This document shows, piece by piece, positions 34,061 through 49,012 of a stretch of 64,000 nucleotides of DNA. Every line of letters starts with the position of its first letter. Position 1 is the first letter of the stretch. The position numbers and the translations under genes are program-made. This DNA comes from Sciurus carolinensis (lineage: Eukaryota; Chordata; Mammalia; Rodentia; Sciuridae), in NCBI RefSeq assembly GCF_902686445.1, contig NW_025920104.1, positions 4,526,001 to 4,590,000 of the forward strand, given 5' to 3'. Under the pieces are notes generated by a model. It did not search any database. It was not told the origin of the DNA and saw only the letters and a program-made list of their open reading frames with translations.

Positions 34061-34774
34061 AAAGTCAAAGACCAAGTTTATTTTGAATTTAAAATGACAT
34101 TCATCCATGAATAGTAAGTACTCTGGATCCTCTTCCTTCATCCTCTAACATGATAAGAACATGATAAAGGGGAGTGTATTCATTACAACCAGAAGTCATG
34201 TTCCTATAATGGATAGAGTTTCTTCTCTAAATTTCAGATAGATGCAATTCAAATCACAGCCTAGAATGTGACAGACTGGAAAAAGTGGAGGTTAGCTTTG
34301 TTACAGACAGTTGTGACCTCAATGTTCTGACTCACACAACCATGTGACAGGGGAAGAGTGTTTTGGGAAAGAGTCATTTAGGGGATGACAGATGCATGAA
34401 ACCTCTCAGGGGATATTCCCTATTCTTTCATCAATATTTTCTCCAGGTCTCGTTCAAAACCTGTCCCCATGAATTATGTGTGTTGTGTTCATTTCTAGAT
34501 AAGGACACTGACTGAGGAGTAGCAAGCTTTAGAAAAATTAAAATGGGTCAATAATAGGAAAATTCTCTCCTTGAATTTGAGATGTACTTAAGTAGCAGGA
34601 TGTTACCTATTCTGAGAAGACACTTGCAAAGAACCAGAGCAAAGTGCTCTGTTAGGAAAGAGTGAGCCTAACAGCTCAGTCCATCTTCTACCTGGGTCAG
34701 TCTGCCCACCTACCTGTATTCAGGGGAAGTTTACTACCTTCCCTTGTGGTGGAAAAACACTTCCTCAAATATCA
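34061..34774. other. Non-coding sequence upstream of the zinc-finger pseudogene
   Basis: No KRAB exon or other recognisable domain is seen. Confidence 0.5.
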
Positions 34775-36536
<1,762 letters not shown>

Positions 36537-37239
36537 AGTTGCAGTCATTGCTCATGATTTTTTCACTCCACCTTCCTCACTCTCCCAGTGGGGACCCCCA
36601 CATATTGTGGTCCAGGTAGTCTCCTGGTTTCAGCAGTAATCTGGTGCTGCCACTTTTGTCCTTCTTATTCTGAGCTATTGGGAATGAGGAACTACTGGTT
36701 CTTCCATCTTTCTATTGTGAAGAACATTATAGGACTATAAAAATTCCAATCATGTGAACAGAGCTAATGCATTGCCTTTTATAAACATATATTGTTGATT
36801 CTTTTCCACCAGAGTACCCTGGTGTATAAAATACCTGGTAGATTTATGACATCGATTCTTTCTTCTTGGTAAATACACAAAACATAATGCCCTGCAGCAC
36901 CTATGTGTATAACTTAAAATGATATTCTGTTTAATGAAAGTAGCATTTTGTGACAGATCATGTGCTTTTCTGTCATTAACTTCAAAGTTAAATGTGCAGG
37001 TCTTGCCATGTGATTTGCTTTTGAAGGAAATTAGACTACAAAGACATTTACAAATTTTTGAAAGAGAAAACTAAATGCAGTTTCACTAGAAAACACTACT
37101 GGTTTGTGAGAAAGTATTATATTTCAGTGTTTTTGACTCAGATCTCAAAGAAATGTGTGTGCTGCCAATATACAGCTAAACTACCTTTCCTTTCACAGAA
37201 AAAAATTTAGAAATAACTATTCCTACTCATAATAGAAGT
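36537..37239. other. Spacer between the convergent zinc-finger arrays
   Basis: Non-coding; could contain remnants of zinc-finger 3' UTRs. Nothing further recognised. Confidence 0.5.
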
Positions 37240-38365
<1,126 letters not shown>

Positions 38366-38679
38366 TTATTATATTGAATACAGTTCCCAAATGGGAATTG
38401 CTACCAATTTTTCCACTGTACATAGTGGTATTACTCCCTCTGAATACCTCATTAGAGACTGTAACACACAGTAAAAAATAGATCTATGGCTTGGTACAGA
38501 TGGATCCTCATAGCTGAAAGCACCAGAGCCCATCACCTGGACCATGTGAAAACACAGAGGTGGCAGGGTAGGTGACAGCATTCTAACACAACCTCTGGCT
38601 GCTTTTCACCTCTCAACTTTTTCATTCCAAAGCATGAACTCCATGGTATCTCACAGAGTAAACTATCAGTTAGTGTGAG
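38366..38679. other. Non-coding sequence
   Basis: Nothing recognised. Confidence 0.5.
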
Positions 38680-39070
38680 GATCAGGTCTAGACCTGCTAG
38701 GGCATAGGTAGACTGACCCACAGTGACCAAGCAGGCAGTGTGCAGGGCAAGCAAACTCCTGCTATGGAGTCAGGAAGACTGATCAACATAGAAATAGGGC
38801 AGTGTGAGGGGCCTATGGAAGTTGTGGTTGTGGGAAGAATGAACCACAGTGAGCAGTGAGACACTGTGAAGAGTATGGGCAAGGCTGCTGAGTGCTGAGG
38901 TGCAGAGAAAACTGACTCAGAGTGAGCAGATAGGCAGTGTGAGTGTTTTGTGGAAGCCTACATGGTGAGTGGAAGACAGACACAAGTGAGGTAACAAGCA
39001 ATATGATAGGCATGCAGAAACCAAATAGACAGTGGTCAGAGGTAAGTACCAGTAGGTGTAACATGGTCAC
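38680..39070 (-). repeat. Diverged family-B satellite units, isolated block
   Basis: Several degenerate units in minus orientation: 'GACTGACCCACAGTGACCAAGCAGGCAGTGTG', 'GAATGAACCACAGTGAGCAG', 'AAACTGACTCAGAGTGAGCAGATAGGCAGTGTGAG'. These are the motifs of the array at 54786-63994. Copies are too diverged for a firm count, about six. Confidence 0.8.
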
Positions 39071-39189
39071 AGGCTTTCCTTCAGACCCTCATGTGGAGTT
39101 GCAAAAAGAAGACTGGAGTCTCTTCTTCACCTTCCATTTCCAGCTGCATGAAGAGGCCTGCAGAGACACCCAATAGCAGACATCAGGGT

Positions 39190-39970
39190 ATGCAAAACAG
39201 ATTTAGTTGAATAAGAATTGCCACCCAAGCAGAAAGTCTCGCAATCTGCTATATCCAAGGAAGCCATGTTCCCTGGCTCTCTGCCTGATGTGCAAACAGT
39301 GACCCTTTCCTCAGCTATTGACTTTAAGCCAGTTATTGCCCTGCAGTTAAAAATGTGGTCTGTGCCATGCAACAGACAAAGTGATGTTGAAACTATTGGG
39401 GTTCAATATCGACCAATCCCCAGAAAGTCAAAGTGCACACATGGTAATGCAAGTCACACAATGAGGTCTTATTCAAAGCAAGCTCGAGCCTGGACTGTGA
39501 CCAGCTCTCAGACCACTACAATGGCTAAGTGGGGAGCGGCCCCAAGGGATGAGAAAGCACTCTAAGAAATTTCTAGTCATTCACATACAAAGACCTGTAC
39601 ATTACTGGTTAACATTCAAACAGCTAAACATTTGTTCTCTTTTGGTTGGGTCCCACCAATTTATTTGAATCTCATTGGGTCCTGCCAAAATTGAATGGTC
39701 CTGGAGGAAGAAGGGAGGATGGAGGGGGTGAACTATGCAGGAGATGAGTTGGGGCTAGCCCCCCCATCCTTGATAGATAAGTTTTCTGGGCAGCTGCCCA
39801 TTTCTCAGAATGATATCTCCTAACAGCCTTGATAAACCCCAGGGGTCCCATTATGTCCTGTTTGTCCTGTATTGGCTCTTGAGGGTAGCACCTGCCTGTG
39901 ACCTGGTGGTTAAGATAATTCCTCATTCCTTAGTGTTTGCGCACCCTTTCCTGGGGGGGGGGTTTACAGG
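39190..39970 (-). mobile_element. Candidate endogenous retroviral LTR or fragment
   Basis: A compositionally distinct block. On the minus strand it opens near TGTAAACCCCCCCCC and has a possible AATAAG signal after a GC-rich stretch (GGGGCCGCTCCCC). I could not define both termini or a target duplication, so this rests on general LTR-like look. Confidence 0.35.
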
Positions 39971-40334
39971 TCAGTTCCCAAAATGGCTTGTTCATACAAC
40001 ATGGCTGCACAGATGTTACCTTTTTCTCAAAAAAAATAAAAAAACAAAGAAGAGGCATCACATTCAACCTAAAGGTATCTCTAGAGTTGGGATCAAAGAT
40101 ATTTGTCATTATTGTATATGTGTTACATTAAATAGAGTTAATTGGTAGAAATAAGTTAGAGAAATTCAGTCATGCCAGCTTGGGAAACTCATTGTTTAAT
40201 CAATGTGGAAGGTCATAGAAGACTGCACATTAGTGACAAAGACAAAATGAGTGAACTTGAAGACAAAGTAAATTGAGAAGTGTAAATAAGGAGTCAATTG
40301 GGGAAATAAAGGGGACATTGCAAAATTCCTCCTT

Positions 40335-40511
40335 TCTCATACCTGGGATTGAACTCAGAGGTGCTTAACCACTGAGCAACATCATCAGTCATTTTTATTT
40401 GGAGACAGAGTCTCACTAAGTTGCTTAGGACCTTGCTATTTTGAATTTGTGATCTTTCTGCCTCAGCCTCCCAAGCCACTGGGATTACAGTCAAGCACCA
40501 CTGTACCCAGC
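40335..40511 (-). mobile_element. B1-ID dimer SINE
   Basis: On the minus strand: a B1 half ('CTGTAATCCCAGTGGCTTGG', 'GAGACTCTGTCTCC') followed by an ID half ending near GAGTTCAATCCCAGGT. Confidence 0.9.
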
Positions 40512-42540
40512 AAAATAACTCTTATAGAAATGATGAAAGCACATTCAGGTCTTGGTTTCCCTGTGTGATACAGGGTTCCTATTGCCAAATGCATGCAAAC
40601 TTCTATGCATCCAAGCAGAGGAGAAATACACCTGTGCTCCTCAGCCTCTGCCTGTGCTTCTGAGAGGGGCTTGTGAGTTAGGATTCATGAGGTGACTGAG
40701 AAATAAGGATGATCATGTTCTCTGGCACCTACTCTCACTTTTTTGCCAAATAGCAATTTCCAGGAGTCAAGGTAAGTTATCACTGATTTACATGGCTTAG
40801 TTTAAGTTCTAAGGCACTCTGGAAGTAGGACTCCAACAACCTTCAGTCTTCTGTGTGCTCTTTGGTTCCTGTTGACTACTGTATTCTGGTGACAAGAGCT
40901 GTTTGGTGTTGGGCAGGCCCAAACATGTCTGTTGTTAGACTCTCACCTGGAGATGTCCAGTAGGCTGTTATGTTCTCAGTGTAGAGCCAGGATTGGGAAC
41001 TAGCTATGTTATGATTGGTCAAGTCCAGAAACACTGTGATTCAGCATATAGACTCAAATTCATGAACACTGTCTTGTGAGCACATGCCCCCATGTAACTT
41101 CTTGGCAGTGTGCCTTATTCGTTTGAGTTGTTCATCAAAAGGGTCTATGAAAATGGCTTCACCGGCTTGCTGATGTAATCATCAACTCTGAATAAATGAT
41201 GGCCAATATTCTCACCAGGTTTCACATATAATTGCTGAACCCTCAAGCCAGTTTCCAGGGTCAGGGCCCCCACATGACTCTTTGCAACAGACATCCATCA
41301 TAGAGAGTATCTGCTCCAGTTTCTGGGAAATTTTCTTCCTGATGTAGTCAAAATCATTCAGAAATAACTTCTTAAATAAATTCATTCCTAATTTTTTTAT
41401 TCTAATATTTAATGGCATTCTAAAAGGATGACATTTATGTGTATGTTTTCAGACCTTACTCATAAAGGGATATTTTTTATAATCCACCTTTGATTTTCAA
41501 CATTGCAGTTTACACATATACCATTGCTATTAAAGTTAGGCATGAGATTCAGTTTTCTAAATGCTTTAGATTACATTTATTTTCTGATACCCTAATATGT
41601 GTTTAGTACTGACTAAAATATTAAAATGACAAGAGGAGTCTATTTTTAGCAAAATTCCTGCTTATGTACTTGTTAGGAATAGTGGATTGAGTTTCATTTT
41701 AGTTCTTATTACTATTTTACAAATGTGCATTCAATACTCCCAAATCACAACACAATTGATCCTTGGTACCATATGCCCATTAAAATTGCAAGTCTTTGGT
41801 AAAAATTTGGCTTCTTTACTGAAATGTATTTCAATCATGTTTAGAATTTTACCAGATTCAATTTTCTGACATGAAACTTACCTGAAGCTTTTCATATCAG
41901 AATCCAGGTTCTTTGTGGGGAAGAATATGACATTGTTTTCATTACTAATGGTCTAAGATAACCACTGTCTCTGCAGCAGAGTGACTACATTTTAAACATT
42001 AATATTCAATTATCCCTGCATATATTGAATAACCAGCACTGTTCTGAGTGGTGTAGATTGAATAGCAAGAGGTGTGAAGTTGTGGTCATGAGAACTGCAT
42101 TCTAGCAGGATGAAAAATTACACCAGTCAGAGGTGAACCAGCTTGTTGCTCTGTGGTAGTTGTAAGAGATGTGACAGACTCCGAGTTAGGAGTGGGGCAT
42201 GACCCTACACATCTGTTGAGTGAGTGAGTGAGGGGGATAGAGACCAAGAAGGCTATGACTGATGTCCAACATCACCTCTTTGAAAACAGCTTTCTTTGAG
42301 ATATGTCCAGGAGGGACCCATTCACTCATCAATGCAGCTGCATTTGTGAAAATAACAATTTCTAAAGGACTGTGGAAATTCTGCTTCAGACAGGACTGCA
42401 TCTCCTGATTTCTGAGCAAAATGGCCAAGCAGAGCCCTCAGCTTAGGTGTTGTGCCCTAGCCCTCAAGTGCTGACCCATCTGCCTCCCACTCAGTGCAGA
42501 TCTGGCATCCAAGGAGGTGCCGGAAGTGATCAAGGACTTG
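40512..42540. other. Non-coding sequence
   Basis: No recognised gene. A minus-strand frame at 41212-41418 (68 codons) has no known domain. A short GAGT repeat lies at 42218-42233. Confidence 0.45.
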
Positions 42541-42987
42541 TGTTTTAGTCAGACTTTTCACTTTTGTGACCAAAGAAATGAAAAAAAAATAAAATAAACA
42601 ATCAGAACAGGAGGTTTATTTGGGGGTTATAGTTTCAAAGGTCTCAGGTCCATAGGTTGTCAACTACATTGCTCTGGATCTGGGGTGAGACAAATGCCAT
42701 GGCAGAGTGTGTGGAGGAGGAAAGCACCTGGGTAAGTGACAACAGAAAGACTAGAAATAACTCCACTAAACAGGTACAAAATATAAACCTCAAAGGCATG
42801 CTTCCAGTTAACTACCTCCTTTAGCCAAACCCATCTTGCTTATAGTTACCACCACATTAATCCATATTAGGGGAGTAATTGGGTAATTAGGTTAAGACAC
42901 TCCTAACCCAAACACTTAACCTCTAAAATTTCTTGATTTGTGTCACACATGAGCTCTTGGGAGACCCCTCATATCTAAACTATAACA
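42541..42987 (-). mobile_element. MaLR-like solo LTR
   Basis: On the minus strand it opens TGTTATAGTTTAGATATGAG and ends in GTCTGACTAAAACA. Internal order matches the LTR at 3219-3669. Confidence 0.8.
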
Positions 42988-43711
42988 ACTTGTATACCCT
43001 AAATACATTGACCTCATTAACCACAAACTCTCACATGAGATCTGATATGCATGATCTAGAGGTCCCCAGTGCATTTGCAATCATGCCATGATCATCACTG
43101 TGAGATACATGTGAGATAATGTAAGTAAACTCCACCAGTCTCTACTGAATCTGCAGCATCATGCAGGCAAGCAGTATCCATGGTCTTCCACATCCCAGTC
43201 ACTACTGTTGGAAAATCCTCCTCTGTAGATGGACCTAAGTCTGATCACCTGTGAAATGGTTTAACAACCTTATGATCTCCAAAAGAGTCAATATGTTAAT
43301 GTATACTGGGTCCCCTATTAGACTCTTCTTAAATACAAGTCAGACAAGTATATTTTCAATAAATGACAGAGAATATTCAAGCATTATCCAGGATTCTGCT
43401 GACTGAACAGCTTTGTACAGAAGTTGACATCAGTTTAGCTGCCTCTGACCTCTGCACACAGGTGATCACTAATTACATCAAGTTAATTGTCCAGGCAGCA
43501 CAAGCGAGGGCTTTAGGTCTGGTGCCACAGAGGACAGTGATTGCCTGGCCCTTCCTGCCTACATAGGGCTCCCTTTTTCTGGTCTCTGGAAATTCCAGAC
43601 ACCAGTCATCATCATCTCTTCATTTCTTTTTCTTTTCTCTGTATTTATGTTAAAAAACAAACAAGGAAACAATTCCTTTATATACTCCCTTTATATATTT
43701 CCTCCAGTTAT
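42988..43711. other. Non-coding sequence
   Basis: Nothing recognised. A short plus-strand frame at 43363-43566 has no family resemblance I can name. Confidence 0.45.
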
Positions 43712-43792
43712 TTTTTCCATTACTGAAGACTGAACCCAGGGCTTCACACATACTAGGCAGTGCTCTATTACTGAGCTACTTCTTCCACCCCA
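43712..43792 (-). mobile_element. Diverged ID-like SINE
   Basis: Minus strand: 'AGTAGCTCAGTAATAGAGCAC' and 'CCCTGGGTTCAGTCTTCAG'. Confidence 0.75.
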
Positions 43793-45390
43793 GTTACCTA
43801 GTTAGAAGAGGGAAAAATTCATGATTGAGGACATGTGTAAAAGTGAAAATTCAGTACCATGTTTTAGAAATTTCAAAAGGCAAACATATATTCTATAAAA
43901 ATTTAGTAAGTTTGAAATAGGGAAAGATAAATAAATGATTCCTCATAGTCTTCTCTGGCACAAGCTTTTTCCTCTGAACATACATGCCTTCCACAGTACC
44001 TGCAGTGCTGGGTCATCTGTGTTCCCTGGTGAAAGACCTTTATTTCCATTGGTACTGACCTCCTGCTGCTCATCTCAATAATCTGTGCTCACAGAGTCCT
44101 AAGTCCATTAGAGCCAATGACATGGTTATTGAGTATATTCTACTCTCAAGAGGGCATGGGCTGAATGGGTAAAACATGAATGCACAGGCCAGAAAACCAC
44201 AGAGTAATGTTGGTAGCAGATATATCTCAGTGTGTCCGCAACCCAGCATGACCCATCTGGAGTCCTGGGGAGTCTTAATTGGAGCTCAAGTCCTTAATTG
44301 CTTCTGGATGCACCCAGAACACACATGCTCATTTGTGAACCCAGCAGAGATACAAAAGCGGTACTGCCAGGCAATCCGTGCTGCCAGTGTTTGCACTGTC
44401 ATAGCTCAGCTGCCAGCTTTCTCCCTAATGGGAGAATCCTGCAGACCAGGAACTCAGGAGACAGAGTTGGTGATGTACAAGGAGTTCCTGGTCTTCTAAA
44501 GTCATCCACCTCTATGAAAACATAACCCTTGGTCTGGTGATGGCTCCTACCAAACCCAGAAATACATGTGATATATGCAGGATCAGAACAGGAATAACTC
44601 TTCAGTCCCAGGGCAGTGTAAGACCATGACCCTTGCTGCAGAAAGAATATAAGCCCCTTCATTTTGGATAAAGGAATGTAAAAACTAGAGCTTGATATTT
44701 TTATTAGCCCAATGTGTTGACAGATTTTCAATTCCCACCTGGATTCCAAAACATGGAGGTCTCTGACTCTGGCCATGGGGATGTGGCCCCTACCTTTGAC
44801 AAGCACAGGACTTCTCATATTTGCTCATTACTGCTTTGTGCATAAGCCATCTTCACCTTCATTCATAAAGACTCTCTTCAGCCTCTCATGATGTCTAACT
44901 GTCCATCTTCCTATCCTCTGGGTACACTTACCCTGGGTCATTTTTGGTACTTCACAGAGGTCGTTTTTGGAGTAACTTCACAGGAATGTTACTCCAAAAC
45001 CTGACTTCCAGGTTTGTCCTGCATGGATACAAGCATCAACTAAGTGACTTGGAAATCATTTCATGATGTGCTTGATGAATTCAGTGAGTTATCCCAATTG
45101 AATGGATCAAGAGCTGCGATCTTGTAGATTTTCTCTGTAAACTCTCTTGCAACAAAAAGTAGAATGTGAATCATGTTGACAGTAGTATGAAGGATGAAGG
45201 AAATGGGGAAAACAAAAGAAGACATTAATACTTTTAAAGTAATTGCTTTGGTAGAAAAATGATTTAGTCACATACAACTGCTCTGAAAATGCACAATTCT
45301 GATGCACTGGAGCAAAAGCACAACCTAGTCACATTATACTTACAGACACTGGGGCAAGGTTTTACATATTACATTATTTAGTCCATAAGA
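43793..45390. other. Non-coding sequence with overlapping short open frames
   Basis: Frames of 107 codons (44176-44499, plus) and 139 codons (44399-44818, minus) overlap on opposite strands. Neither resembles a family I know and there are no splice or start signals to favour one. Treated as chance frames. Confidence 0.4.
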
Positions 45391-45600
45391 TTTTTTCATT
45401 TTATTTTATTTTTTTTTTATTTTTTGGTACTAGGGATTGAACCCAAGGGCACTCTACCATTGAGCTACATCCCCAGATTTTTATTTCTTATCTTGAAACA
45501 GGGTCTCCCTAATTTGCTGAGGTCAACCTCAAACCTACAGTCCTCCTGCCTTAGCATCCTATGTCACTGGCATTATAATTATGTGCTGCTGCACATGGCC
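45391..45600 (-). mobile_element. B1-ID dimer SINE
   Basis: Minus strand: a B1 half (GGCCATGTGCAGCAGCACATA...), a linker, then an ID half ('GGGGATGTAGCTCAATGG', 'GGGTTCAATCCCTAGTACC') and an A-rich tail. Confidence 0.88.
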
Positions 45601-45984
45601 ACATGAAATTTAAAATGTCACTTCCTGTATACAAACATCTATACCATTTACCATCTAGGGGTCTAGATTTGTTGTCCACTAGCAATGTATTGAAGAACAG
45701 GAAAAGGAATAGGAAGCTGAAAGATTTAATGCAAGATCAAAAGTAACAAGCTCACAAATTTCTCTGAAGAGAAGGAACCAAGGGAAGTGAAGTAGCTGCT
45801 TATTGTTCTTATGGGCTTTGGGATTTCCTCCCAAGTTTTTAAAATGTATCTTTCCATATACAAATATCTGTATCCATTCAGGAATTTTACATAATTTGTA
45901 CTCATGATCATAATTCCTAAATACTAGCTCTTTCCTTTCAGTGACAAAAACATGGAAACTTCCCACCCCCCAAAAACAGAATTT

Positions 45985-46255
45985 CCTTGCAGTTGCTCAG
46001 GGGACACATGGAGGACCTCATTAGTCTCTCATCTATGCAGTCCTGGTGGTACATATGTTTGCATGGCATATGTTGGAGGGAGTCCCTGCAAACAAGGTCC
46101 ATCCAGCTGATCACACACTCTGGCCTTTCATCTACTGCTGGGTCATAAGCTTCTTTAAGCTGCTCTATGATGCTCATTCTCTGAGCTACTCTAACTTTTT
46201 TCTCCTCAGTTCACTGAGTTGCTAGTTGAGGCTACTTAGGGGTGAATGAGTCAAA
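45985..46255 (-). pseudogene. RNF11: Processed pseudogene of RNF11 (RING-H2 ubiquitin ligase)
   Basis: RNF11 is a small RING-H2 E3 ligase acting with NEDD4-family ligases. The frame at 45938-46177 reads SIIEQLKEAYDPAVDERPEC, then ISWMDLVCRDSLQHMPCKHM and YHQDCIDERLMRSSMCP. That matches the C-terminal region of RNF11, with the His-x2-His-x2-Cys core still visible. Upstream on the same strand the similarity continues through LATQ and TEE, broken by two stop codons. The second RING cysteine has become Ser and the Cys-Pro-x-x-Cys end is disrupted. Sequence that the parent gene carries in separate exons runs without introns, so this is a retrocopy. It is truncated at both ends and lacks the N-terminal myristoylation and PPxY region. 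Confidence 0.85.
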
Positions 46256-46900
46256 AGTAGATCTTGTCCCTGATGTAACTGTGAGGGCTCCTGCTAGTGC
46301 TCCATTGACAGGTAATGCATGGAGATTTGCTCCATGGTGAGGTCCCAAATGCTCTTCTACAACTGCTGAGGCTGGTGTGGGTCTGTCTGCACAGATACAG
46401 AAGCCCTCTGAAAAGTTGTTCTAACTAGTACCTAGGGTTCAGATAATATAAAAGTTTTTATATAATGTGAACCTCTGCTTGCAGACTTACATAGACTTAC
46501 ATAGTACTTGCAACAACCTTGCTGATTCTGATTCCTTAACTGCTTTAATGAGGAAAATGTGGGTACAGGAGACATTAGTAACAGGACAAGATTAAATGGT
46601 TCAACTTTAAAGTCCAGCTGTTACTCCTAGCCATACTTCCCCTTGAGGGGATGTATCTCTCCCAGGTATTGCCATGAATGTACATTTCTGATAAATGTAA
46701 TCAGACTCTTTCAGTAATCACAGCCTTATCCTCTTCTCCTGTTCATAGAATATCTTCCCTTGTCTATATTGTGCCACACAGAACAGGGTCCACTGGACAC
46801 ACCTTGTGTCCTTCAGTCCCCAAATTTCATCATCTTTAACACCAATATTTATCATCATTTACTCACTTCAAAAGATACCACCCTGGACCAACAATTTACA

Positions 46901-46935
<35 letters not shown>

Positions 46936-47098
46936 CTAACCTTCTAGTGTGTCTGCTTATCCAGGCAGTTGTACTGGGGACACCAGTCTTCCCTGGTCAT
47001 TGGTCAAATATGACCAATGACATATAAATTCAGAAATTCCAACTCCACAGCAACCTACCTAACCTCAAAGGCTCTGCCACCCAGTACCTGGAGTAAGA
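46256..47098. other. Non-coding sequence with a CA microsatellite
   Basis: Nothing recognised apart from the CA tract. Confidence 0.5.
46900..46933. repeat. (CA)n microsatellite
   Basis: An almost uninterrupted CA tract of about 17 dinucleotides. Confidence 0.95.
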
Positions 47099-47524
47099 TT
47101 AAACAGCCAATTTCAAATTAAAATTTATTGGAATTAGTGAAGTTTGTCCACCGAGAAGAAAATGCCTCCTGTTCTCACCAGAATCAAGCTCATGGAAAAT
47201 TCTGACAGCCAAGTCTCTGGAGGCCATGTCACTACACCTGGACCTCAGCACTTCATCTCCACAGGACAGCTTTCTTGTTATGTGGTGGATAAACATCCAT
47301 CCCACAGCCTCATCACACATAATCTCATCAGCCATGTCATCCAAAGTCAGCACTCTGAACAATTGGGATGCTGTTAAGGTAAATCTAATCAAGGCTTGCC
47401 TCTCCAACACATTTCCCTTGAAGTAAGTTGTAAGATGCAGTTGGGAAAAACTAGCCATGGCCCCTCCTTCTGCATGTCTTCCCACCACTTTCAGGATTGC
47501 TCCTTGTGGGTTGTCAATCAACAT
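47099..47524 (-). other. Unassigned open frame, 141 codons
   Basis: The longest frame in the 39-50 kb stretch outside repeats. It begins MLIDNPQGAILKVVG and contains an acidic stretch (LTLDDMADEIMCDEAVGW) and helical-looking segments, without transmembrane or signal features. I recognise no family. The composition looks more protein-like than its neighbours, so it could be a retrocopy or a leftover exon. No start context, splice sites or upstream coding exons support a live gene. Confidence 0.3.
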
Positions 47525-48825
47525 TCTTTCATGCTGTGAACATCAGTGTGACCATTGAATTAGTAATAGTCATGTTGAAAAGATACAATTGAGGAAAAAA
47601 TATCAGCATTATGGAATGTCCATAATTTATAAAAAGCAAAAGAGTGACCTCTCAGTGACCTTCAGGCTGGGATCAGTTGGTGTCGTTAGGAGTGTGATGC
47701 CTACAAATTTTTAAACATTGAGGATCCTCAGTTTTTCTCTAGCCTCATTATTGATTTTATTGAATATGTCTTTAAAATAACATTGCTCAAAAGTAATACA
47801 ATTTTGAAATTCTTAGAACTTTTTTTAATATGATATTTTCAGTTATACAAGACAGTACAGGTATTTTGACATATCATACATACTTGGACTATCCCTTCCC
47901 ATTTTTGGGGTTGTACAGCATGAGGAGTTATACTGGTTGAAGTCAGACATTTTTAGATCTCTCAAGTTTTCACATGGGATCCAAACTAAGATGCATCATT
48001 GAATTCACACTCAATGTCTCCTTTGGTTTCATTTGAAAGAGCTTTTCTTGAATTTCATGATCTTCACAATTTTCAGGAATACTTGTTGGATCTTTTGTGA
48101 AACGACCCTCAATTTTTTTTGTTGATTTTTTTTCTCATGAATTATAGAATTATAGGTTCTGGGAGGAAGAACACAGAATCAAACTTCTCTTGTTATTACA
48201 TTTTAAATATACAGTATCCACATAGTGCTTATCAAATTAGATTCATGGGTTGCAATATATGTATTTTTCTGATGGGGGTATTGATAAAGAGGGAGGCTAT
48301 ACACTTGTATGTAGGGAGAGGGTAGAGTACACTTTTATTTTTATTAATATTTCTGTTAACATAAAACTGGTTTAAAAATGTTAAGGAAATGGAAGGTAAA
48401 GAGAAAGGGTCAACTTTACTGGCTTCACTCAAAACTGAGTCCTTGTCCTGAGTGTGGGAAAGAATTTCCTTTTCCTCATTCCCAGGAATGAGGAATGAAT
48501 AAATTAGAATTTCTTATATCAACAGAAAGGTGAAAACTTTAAACTTATAGTCTATAGTGGACAAACACTTTTACCTGAGAATTCTTTCTACAAAAGAGTG
48601 AAGCATGAATCATACAATCATATAATTTTCTTAATTCACAAAACATGTAAGCAACTGCAGCATATACTGCAGTGGAATACATGGGCTGAAAATTCTTTTA
48701 TGTGCCACAGAAGGTGATCTCATTAAAAGAAAATTGAGTCAACACAATTTTACATTTCATACAGTCTTTGACACTGTCTTCACATTTAAAAACTGAACAA
48801 AATCATATTCAATAAGTCACCATTT
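47525..48825. other. Non-coding sequence
   Basis: Nothing recognised. Confidence 0.5.
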
Positions 48826-49012
48826 TTTGCACTAGGAGTTGAATCAAGTGGTATGCTAACAATAAGCAACATTCCCAGTCCATTTTTTTTTTAAATTTTG
48901 AGGCAGGGTATATCTAATTTGTTCAGGCTTGGCCTCAAACTTAGTTCCTCAATACTCAGCCTCCCAAATTAGTAGAATTCCTGGAATTAATAGATATGTA
49001 CTACCATGCTTA
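48826..49012 (-). mobile_element. Diverged B1-ID dimer SINE
   Basis: 'GCACTAGGAGTTGAATCAAG' (ID half, reversed), a T-rich linker, then 'CTCAATACTCAGCCTCCCAA' (B1 half, reversed). Confidence 0.8.

Noticed and set aside
44176..44818. Overlapping 107- and 139-codon frames on opposite strands as genes
   Set aside because: No recognisable domain, no splice or start context, and mutual overlap suggest chance.
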